Shown: piece by piece, positions 58,383 to 64,000 of the stretch
How the letters are laid out: each line of letters starts with the position of its first letter
How positions within the stretch are numbered: position 1 is the first letter of the stretch
Assembly (NCBI RefSeq): GCF_030704535.1
Contig: NC_081818.1
Span: 695,001-759,000, forward strand
Direction: 5' to 3'
DNA from: Vitis vinifera
Taxonomy: Eukaryota > Streptophyta > Magnoliopsida > Vitales > Vitaceae
DNA: 64,000 bases
The notes under the pieces: generated by a model
Database searches by the model: none
What the model saw: only the letters and a program-made list of their open reading frames with translations
Told to the model about the DNA's origin: nothing
Position numbers and translations under genes: made by a program

Positions 58383-59370
58383 ACACCAAATTCAGGTAGA
58401 TATGATCTTTGAAAATTTTGAAATCTCAAATTTAATCACTAGCAAACCAAAAACTAATTGATGGGAGGAGCTTTCCTTCCATGGAGAACACCATTTCAAT
58501 GGAAAGGAAGAGTGGCACTTTCCTTTATGTCGGATATCATTTCTATGAACCTGCAAGATTAACAAAAGGCAAGGTTAAACTCATTCTGTAGCATTACTAA
58601 GACAGCCAAGTAAAATCTGCTGAAGATAGATTATGTATCATTTTTGCTTCATGAAAACTTTTTCCTTTATGCTCCCATTTGATCTGGGACAAATTTCCCA
58701 GCAGACCTTGGAAACAGGTTTCTTCAGAAAGCTTGTTTTAGATGGACTCAAGGTTCGTAAGCTTAACTTTACTCAATTGTCTGTTCGATCGAAGTCATAT
58801 TCAATATTGTCACACTGTTCTTTTTGCTTCAGTCAGTAACATGGGGTATGTTTGAGCATGGATATAAAAAATGCCAGAATACCTGGATCTTTAAGACACT
58901 GTCAAGAGAACAAGAGCCCTGGAAAAACATAGACATACATAATACATCAAAGATATCATCCAATGCAGTTGTTAATGCACTAACTGACATTTTTCTTTGA
59001 TTGATTAGGAGCATGTAGCTATCAGAAGTTCCCCAACTTTTCCCATGATCAAAGTCATAACCTCGACTCTTTGTCGATTCTGGATCAAGAGTCAAGGTTT
59101 GTTTCAAACAAAAATAGAGAAATTCTTGAATGACATTTCCTGGATGAAGCATGTTGCAAAACTGATAAGCAAATATTATTAGAATATTTTCACAAGAAAT
59201 GATCAGACTTACGTAGCTATTTTTTCCAATAGTTCTATCCTGGTAGGCCAAAGGAATAAAGGTCTCTCCCACGTTTTCATACATGTACAGAGGCATACAA
59301 GGAACAGAGTTTGAGAATCTATAGCTCATTTGAACAGTTAAATATGAAAAACAATGATGCTTGATCAAAC
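58383..59370 (-). other. Unrecognised spliced-looking region (possible 3' UTR exons or small gene)
   Basis: On the minus strand an open frame runs from 59368 to 58829 with splice-like signals inside it. There is a strong donor CTAC|GTAAGT at 59213/59212, an acceptor CTTATCAG at 59162, a donor ATCCAG|GTATTC at 58883/58882 and an acceptor TTGCAG near 58555. The first intron would be only 51 nt, shorter than plants normally use. I recognise no domain in the translation. It lies 0.55 kb downstream of the DYW PPR stop in the same orientation, so spliced 3' untranslated exons of that gene are a good alternative. Coding status is unproven. Confidence 0.25.
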
Positions 59371-59931
59371 TTGAGCTGCCTCACATTTTCTATGCTTCCA
59401 CACATGGTCTACACAATCTTCCCTTTCCCTCTCTATCTTCTTTCTTTCTTTATTTCTGTCGTGGTTTTCTTTTCTTTTGCTTGTAAGATATTCCATCTTC
59501 CTTGATCAAATCCTGAACTCCCAATATGGAGGAGAGAAAGAAATGTTAGAGCTTGTTGATCTGCTCTTAAACCTTCAAGCTGGAAACAAAATAATGTCCC
59601 ATGTCGTAAGTTATCATTTGGTCAAAATCTGCTATCAATAATTACATCATCAACAAGACCTCTACTTCAAAGGTGAAAGCAGTGGCTGTCATCAATACAA
59701 CCTCACTCTCAAAGTTCTAATAGATTCCGATCTGCATGTCATTCAATAGATATTCACAATTTCTTCTTTTTTACCCAAATATCACTTTGGAACTAAAGAG
59801 TGATATCCAAGAAGGCAGTGGCAAATTGCTGCTTTGCAGGGTGTTGGTATACTTCATCTGGAGTAATAAGTGATGCTCATCTTCAACAGCAGGAGCATTG
59901 TCAATACCAGTTTGCTTTGTATCAATATCTG
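59371..59931. other. 3' flank of the DYW PPR gene
   Basis: Contains pyrimidine-rich stretches (59400-59490) and no recognised gene. Confidence 0.4.
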
Positions 59932-62358
59932 CTACCAATAATCCATGCAAGAACAAGCCCCTTCCTTGAAGTAGTGAAAGCGATGCCGATCCCTCACCAC
60001 AATTTCGCGGGCATAAGCTTTGGAGATAAGCTTTGCTGCAGTGTGACAATCATTACATATTCGCAAATTCTTCATTATCCTTATTGGTGTTGGTGGACTA
60101 ATAGTCAGAAGCCCAAAGGCAATTGCTAGCTTCTCACTATGTCTAAACAGAGTAGTTTCCTTTTCTTCTTCATCAATGTCAAGGGAAACCTCATTTGTGT
60201 CTGGAGCATAGCCTTCCATCTTCAATCTTTTAGCCATTTCATTCAACATTCCCTCAACCTTATTTATCCATGGGTGTGTCTTATCTCCTGCCAGGAATTC
60301 ATGAACAACTCCATTGGCTTCAATCAAGCTGCATCCAGGGGTTTTCACCACTCCCTGTTGCTTCATCATCCCTCTGACCTCTAGAACATCTTCCCAATCA
60401 CCCTTTGAAGCAAATATATTGGATAACAATACATGGAAACCATCATGGTCAGGCTGAAGCTCAATAAGCTTCCTTCCAACCCTCTCTCCCATTTCAGTAT
60501 CACCATGCTTTTTACAAGCCCCAAGCAATGCCCCCCAGGTAGCAACATCCGGTGCCATAGGCATACTCTCAATGAGTTTCTCTGCCTCGTTGAGCAAACC
60601 TGCACGCCCAAGAAGATCAACCATACATCCATAATGCTTAACATTGGGTTCTATCCCATGTTTTTCAATCATTGAAGCAAAGTGGCAGCGCCCCTCATCT
60701 ACTAAGCCCATATGCCTACAGGCCCCAAGAACTCCCATAAAGGTTATCTCATTGGGAATTACACCATTGTTCTTCATTTCTGAGAACATATCTAGCGACC
60801 TTTCTACCAACCCATTCACAGCCAACCCAATAATTAGAGCATTCCAAGAAGAAACCCCTTTTTCCTCCATTCCATTAAAGACCTCCAATGCATTTTCAAC
60901 ACATCCACATTTCATGTACATGTCTAGTAGGGTCGTACCAAGGATAACATTAACCTTTAGGCCATTCTTCCGTATATAAGCATGAACCCACTTGCCTTGA
61001 TCAAGGGCAGCTAAGTGGGTGCAAGCTGAGATCACGCTCACCAAAATTGTCTCATCAGGCCTTATTTGTCCTAGCTGCATCTCATGGAACAATGCCAAAG
61101 TCTCCGAGAAACAGTCATGTTGGGCATAACCCGATATCACTGCACTCCATGACACAATATCCTTCTCTGGCATGACATCAAACAATGCCCTGGCCTTTTC
61201 GACTGACCCACATTTCATGCACCCAGATATCATGGAGTTCCAAGATATCTGGTCCAAGTTGTGGCTTCCATTGAACAATTTCTGCGCATCCATTATTTCC
61301 CCGCTACCAGAATACATATGAATCAAAGCATTTTGAAGGTTCACATAAGATTCAATCCCCATTCTTATGACTAATCCATGGATCATCTTCCCTGTCTTAA
61401 CAATGGACAAGTGAGCGCATGCAGAAAGAACACTAACCACCACAACCTCATCCAACCTCATTCCATTAGCATTCATCTCGATAAACATAACCAGAGCCTC
61501 TTCATACATCCCATTTTGCTCATAACCCGAAATCAATGCACTCCAAGAAACCATATCTTTTTCATCCATTTCATTAAACAATTTCCATGCCTCCATCACT
61601 TGCCCCATCTTCCCAAGCAACACAATCATTGAATTGGAAGCAACTATGTTCCTTTGTGGCATCTGATCAAATATCAACTTCGCCTCCTCCACATCCCCTT
61701 TCTTAACATACCCTGCCAATATCGAATTCCACGAAACTGAATCCAACACGGGGCTTTCATCAAACAACTTCCGGGCATCTCTCATATTCCCACAAACGGC
61801 ATACATATTAATCAATGTGTTCTGTACATACACATCTGAATCAAACCCCACTTTCAAAACATGATCATGTATCTCTTTCCCTCCAAATTCCAATAATCTG
61901 ACAGCACAAGCCTGAACCACAAGCGGGTAAGTATAATTATCAGGACCCACATTGTTTTTCACCATTAATTTGTATAGAAGAAGAGCCTTTTCCGCAGAGT
62001 TGCTCTGTATATATGCTCTCATCATGGTATTCCACATGAACCCATTAGAATTTTCAATGCGGTCGAAGATTTGAAGGGAGTAATCGAGGCCAATGAAGGG
62101 TGAATCAGTTGAGAACTTGAGGAGTCGGCTGGCAGCGAATGTATCAGAGATGAACCCAGTGAGGATCATCTGAGAGAGAATCCGGTTGAATTGTTTGAGA
62201 TTGTGGCAGTTGTGCAAGTGGGTCTCTAAGATTGATAGAGTTATTGTGGGTTTGAACGTGGGTTTGTGATTAAACGTTGATTTAAGGGCTGAAGAAAGTT
62301 GATTCAGTTTCGAAAGTTTCATAAGAGAGAGATGGGCAGTAAGGACTCCGAGACTCAT
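59932..62358 (-). CDS. DYW-class pentatricopeptide repeat protein (organellar RNA editing factor)
   Basis: An intronless 808-aa PLS-type PPR protein, predicted to act in mitochondria or plastids as a C-to-U RNA editing factor. The start is the ATG at 62358 (MSLGVLTAHLSL); the open frame extends a little further up without an ATG, and a second ATG (MKLSKL) lies 36 nt downstream. From about residue 80, repeated P, L and S motifs follow (SNGFMWNTMMRAYIQSNSAE, DVYVQNTLINMYAVCGNMRD, KDMVSWSALISGYEQNGMYE and others) to about 590. E and E+ domains come next (WGALLGACKKHGDTEMGERV). The C-terminal DYW deaminase has the zinc-site HSEKLA and CNDCH motifs and ends CSCMDYW. All catalytic signature residues are present. 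I cannot name the Arabidopsis orthologue confidently. Confidence 0.95.
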   Translation of the reverse strand: MSLGVLTAHLSLMKLSKLNQLSSALKSTFNHKPTFKPTITLSILETHLHNCHNLKQFNRILSQMILTGFISDTFAASRLLKFSTDSPFIGLDYSLQIFDRIENSNGFMWNTMMRAYIQSNSAEKALLLYKLMVKNNVGPDNYTYPLVVQACAVRLLEFGGKEIHDHVLKVGFDSDVYVQNTLINMYAVCGNMRDARKLFDESPVLDSVSWNSILAGYVKKGDVEEAKLIFDQMPQRNIVASNSMIVLLGKMGQVMEAWKLFNEMDEKDMVSWSALISGYEQNGMYEEALVMFIEMNANGMRLDEVVVVSVLSACAHLSIVKTGKMIHGLVIRMGIESYVNLQNALIHMYSGSGEIMDAQKLFNGSHNLDQISWNSMISGCMKCGSVEKARALFDVMPEKDIVSWSAVISGYAQHDCFSETLALFHEMQLGQIRPDETILVSVISACTHLAALDQGKWVHAYIRKNGLKVNVILGTTLLDMYMKCGCVENALEVFNGMEEKGVSSWNALIIGLAVNGLVERSLDMFSEMKNNGVIPNEITFMGVLGACRHMGLVDEGRCHFASMIEKHGIEPNVKHYGCMVDLLGRAGLLNEAEKLIESMPMAPDVATWGALLGACKKHGDTEMGERVGRKLIELQPDHDGFHVLLSNIFASKGDWEDVLEVRGMMKQQGVVKTPGCSLIEANGVVHEFLAGDKTHPWINKVEGMLNEMAKRLKMEGYAPDTNEVSLDIDEEEKETTLFRHSEKLAIAFGLLTISPPTPIRIMKNLRICNDCHTAAKLISKAYAREIVVRDRHRFHYFKEGACSCMDYW

Positions 62359-62694
62359 AGATGTGGAGCCCCTACTGGACGTTTCACAGGTCAAAGGCCC
62401 AAAAAAGGATCAAATAAATAATCCATGCTAGTAAAAATCAAAAGAAAATATGGGGGAATATTAGAAAAATAAAATAAATTTAAAATCAATAAAAATATAT
62501 AAATTTGTAATAATTATATTTATTTATTTTTCATATTTTTATATTGAAAAAGAATATGAAAAAATCATTTCCATTATCATTTTTTTTTGTCTTTACTTGA
62601 TATATATGTATATATATCTCCCGCCAATTCTCAGTCCATTTCCGTTTGGTTCGCTTCAGTTCCACGGCAGAAACCCTTGACTCCAAATTCCCCA
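62359..62694. promoter_or_regulatory. Shared divergent promoter region
   Basis: Only 336 bp separate the start codons of the DYW PPR gene (-) and the Agenet gene (+), so the two promoters share this stretch. It is AT-rich, with a TATATATGTATATATAT stretch (62601-62617) and an E2F-like CCCGCCAA (62620-62627) just upstream of the Agenet start. Confidence 0.5.
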
Positions 62695-63129
62695 ATGGAT
62701 TATTTCAAGAAGGGAGCGGAGATTGAGATTAGCAGCGACGAAGATGGCTTCCGAGGCGCCTGGTTTGCCGGAACGGTGGTCAAACCGCCGGCAAAGAAGA
62801 AAAACAAAACCCTAGTGGTTGTCGAGTACAAAACCATAATGGCTGACGAATCTGGAGCGAATCCGCTGAGAGAGACCATGGATGTGTTGCAGTTGAGGCC
62901 CCCGCCGCCTCGAGAGCGCTCTAGAACCTTCCAGATCAGCGAGGAGGTCGACGCGTATTACAATGATGGGTGGTGGGAGGGTGTGATCACCGAAGCTCAT
63001 GAAAATTCGCGGTTCGCAGTGTTCTTCAGGACTTCCCGGGAGCAGTTGGAGTTTTCTGAGAACGACTTGAGGCTTCATCGCGAATGGATTAATGGGAACT
63101 GGGTTCCGCCATTGGAAGAAGAGGTATAG
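62695..63129 (+). CDS. Agenet/Tudor-like domain protein (possibly continuing past the window)
   Basis: Agenet domains are plant Tudor-like folds found in chromatin readers and DUF724 proteins. The start is the ATG at 62695 (MDYFKKGAEIEISSDEDGFR); the frame is also open upstream, but MDYFKKG is the typical N-terminus. Two Agenet-like repeats are visible. Residues ~6-67 have GAWFAGTVVKPPAKKK and VVVEYKTIM. Residues ~75-135 have EEVDAYYNDGWWEGVITEAH and FRTSREQLEFSENDLRLHRE, then WINGNWVPPLEEE. As an unspliced frame it ends at 144 aa. However, GAAGAG|GTATAG at 63123/63124 could be a splice donor, and the window ends with an acceptor-like GGACTGCAG (63998), so a longer multi-exon protein is likely. 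Confidence 0.85.
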   Translation: MDYFKKGAEIEISSDEDGFRGAWFAGTVVKPPAKKKNKTLVVVEYKTIMADESGANPLRETMDVLQLRPPPPRERSRTFQISEEVDAYYNDGWWEGVITEAHENSRFAVFFRTSREQLEFSENDLRLHREWINGNWVPPLEEEV

Positions 63130-63196
63130 AAGTTGATCTACGGTGGTTGTTTTTGGGTTTGCTTTGATTTTCTTTCTTTATATTGAGAATATCAAA

Positions 63197-63583
63197 GGAA
63201 TGTCAGTTCTGTTGTTTGGTTGCCATGAAAAATAAATTATTACGTGCATTAGGAAAAAAGTTTTATAAGTGTTGAAACTTCAAGAAAACTAGGGCAAGTT
63301 CAAGGAAATTTTTAGAGCAATGCTGTTCACTCCTATGTGATAATACCCTTGATTTTTCGGTTTCCTGAAAATTGGTGTTGCATTTAAGGAATGTCAGTTC
63401 TGTTGTTTGGTTGCCATGGAAAATAAGAAGAAAAATAAATTATTAAGCACATCAAAGTTTTATAAGTGTTGAAACTTTAAGAAAACTAGGGCAAGTTCAA
63501 GGAAAATTTTAGAGCAATGTTGTTCACTCCAATGTGATAATACCCTTGATTTTTCAGTTTCCGAAAGGCGGTGATGCATTTAA
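63197..63583. repeat. Tandem duplication downstream of the Agenet exon (191-bp offset)
   Basis: The unit starting GGAATGTCAGTTCTGTTG at 63197 repeats at 63388. Both units contain TTTTATAAGTGTTGAAACTT, GGGCAAGTTCAAGGAAA and TGTGATAATACCCTTGATTT in order. Identity is roughly 90% by eye. It lies in the 3' untranslated region or, if the gene continues, in an intron. Confidence 0.9.
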
Positions 63584-64000
63584 GGGATCACTGATAAGAC
63601 GGTTACCTAGAATTTCCTTTTGAAAGAAATGATGAAGAAACTGTAGTGAGAATTGAAATTATATACATTATTTACCTTGTAGTGACAGTGCTTTATGTAC
63701 ATGATTACAAAACTATCTTAAGTTCTTTGTGGAAAGCTTATGGTATCTCTCTCTGGTGGAGACTTTTTCAGTTTGAGAAAAAAGAAACAAGTTGAAGATG
63801 TTCCAATTGTAAAGGAGTAAGGAAGGATATTTCAACAAAGAAAATGGCCTGAATGTAAAAACATGAATACCTCTTTTTGAATCAAATGGTTCTTCATAAT
63901 CATCTGCTATTCTGTATATTTTATCCCTTGCTTTTCTTTCCTTTGTGCTGTTGCCATGCTTAATTTAAGCACACAGCATGTTAAAATTTGGACTGCAGAA
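63584..64000. other. 3' flank or intron of the Agenet gene
   Basis: No separate gene is seen. The final bases (GGACTGCAG then AA) resemble a splice acceptor. Confidence 0.4.

Noticed and set aside
62587-62694. N-terminal extension of the Agenet frame
   Set aside because: It runs through the TATA-like stretch and leader; MDYFKKG at 62695 is the typical family start.
1-64000. CRISPR arrays, operons and ribosome binding sites
   Set aside because: The window is eukaryotic nuclear DNA. The repeats are microsatellites, tandem duplications, MITEs and segmental duplications, none with spacer-repeat regularity.
1-64000. tRNA or rRNA genes
   Set aside because: Reading both strands by eye gave only the SINE-like box A/B pair at 47.4-47.5 kb; no cloverleaf or rRNA stretch was recognised. 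A tRNAscan-SE run would be decisive.

Overview
Plant nuclear DNA, almost certainly a eudicot and most likely grapevine (Vitis). The protein-coding genes are intron-rich with GT-AG borders, the intergenic DNA is very AT-rich, and the window carries a Copia LTR element, several MITEs, a probable LINE tail and a probable SINE. The Vitis call rests on my recollection of a tandem galactinol synthase cluster on grape chromosome 14; it is an inference, not a database hit.

Left third (0-29 kb): a galactinol synthase (GolS) array, all on the minus strand. It contains a 3' fragment (A, 0.4-0.6 kb), gene B (1.6-3.5 kb), gene C (14.3-16.05 kb), pseudogene D (21.6-22.9 kb) and gene E (26.1-27.8 kb). The four-exon structure (318/321/135/~200 nt, all phase 0) is the same in every copy. 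C and E look functional (325 and 324 aa). B and D share a His-to-Arg change in the metal-site motif HxxGxxKPW. B also lost its C-terminal tail and D is frameshifted. The array arose by duplication of a two-gene unit (B-type + C/E-type) that also carries a broken TRAPPC4-like fragment, so B+psi+C and D+psi+E are sister units. Unit 1 was later opened by about 7.8 kb of foreign DNA including the Copia fossil (6.75-10.95 kb). Fragments of an ABCI-type ABC ATPase gene lie next to A and upstream of C. A promoter-like module with G-box/ABRE cores recurs six times, two of them without any GolS gene.

Right two thirds (30-64 kb): ordinary single-copy genes. These are CSP41B (-), ECHIDNA/TVP23 (+), AP-3 mu (+), a PsbP-domain lumen protein (-), an organellar alkaline/neutral invertase (+), a PGN-like PPR protein (+), a DYW-class PPR protein (-) and an Agenet/Tudor-like protein (+, perhaps running off the right edge). 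The GolS-CSP41B-ECHIDNA neighbours match Arabidopsis At1g09350-At1g09330, and GolS-AP3M-PGN-invertase match At1g56600-At1g56560 as I recall them. The window therefore looks like the unsplit ancestor of two Arabidopsis duplicate blocks.

There is no prokaryote-style operon logic here. The shared theme is sugar/raffinose metabolism (GolS, invertase) beside chloroplast and endomembrane housekeeping genes. Several introns and one 3' flank carry local tandem duplications of 0.2-0.4 kb of different ages. I did not find a convincing new biological system; the most interesting material is the birth, conversion and decay of the GolS array.
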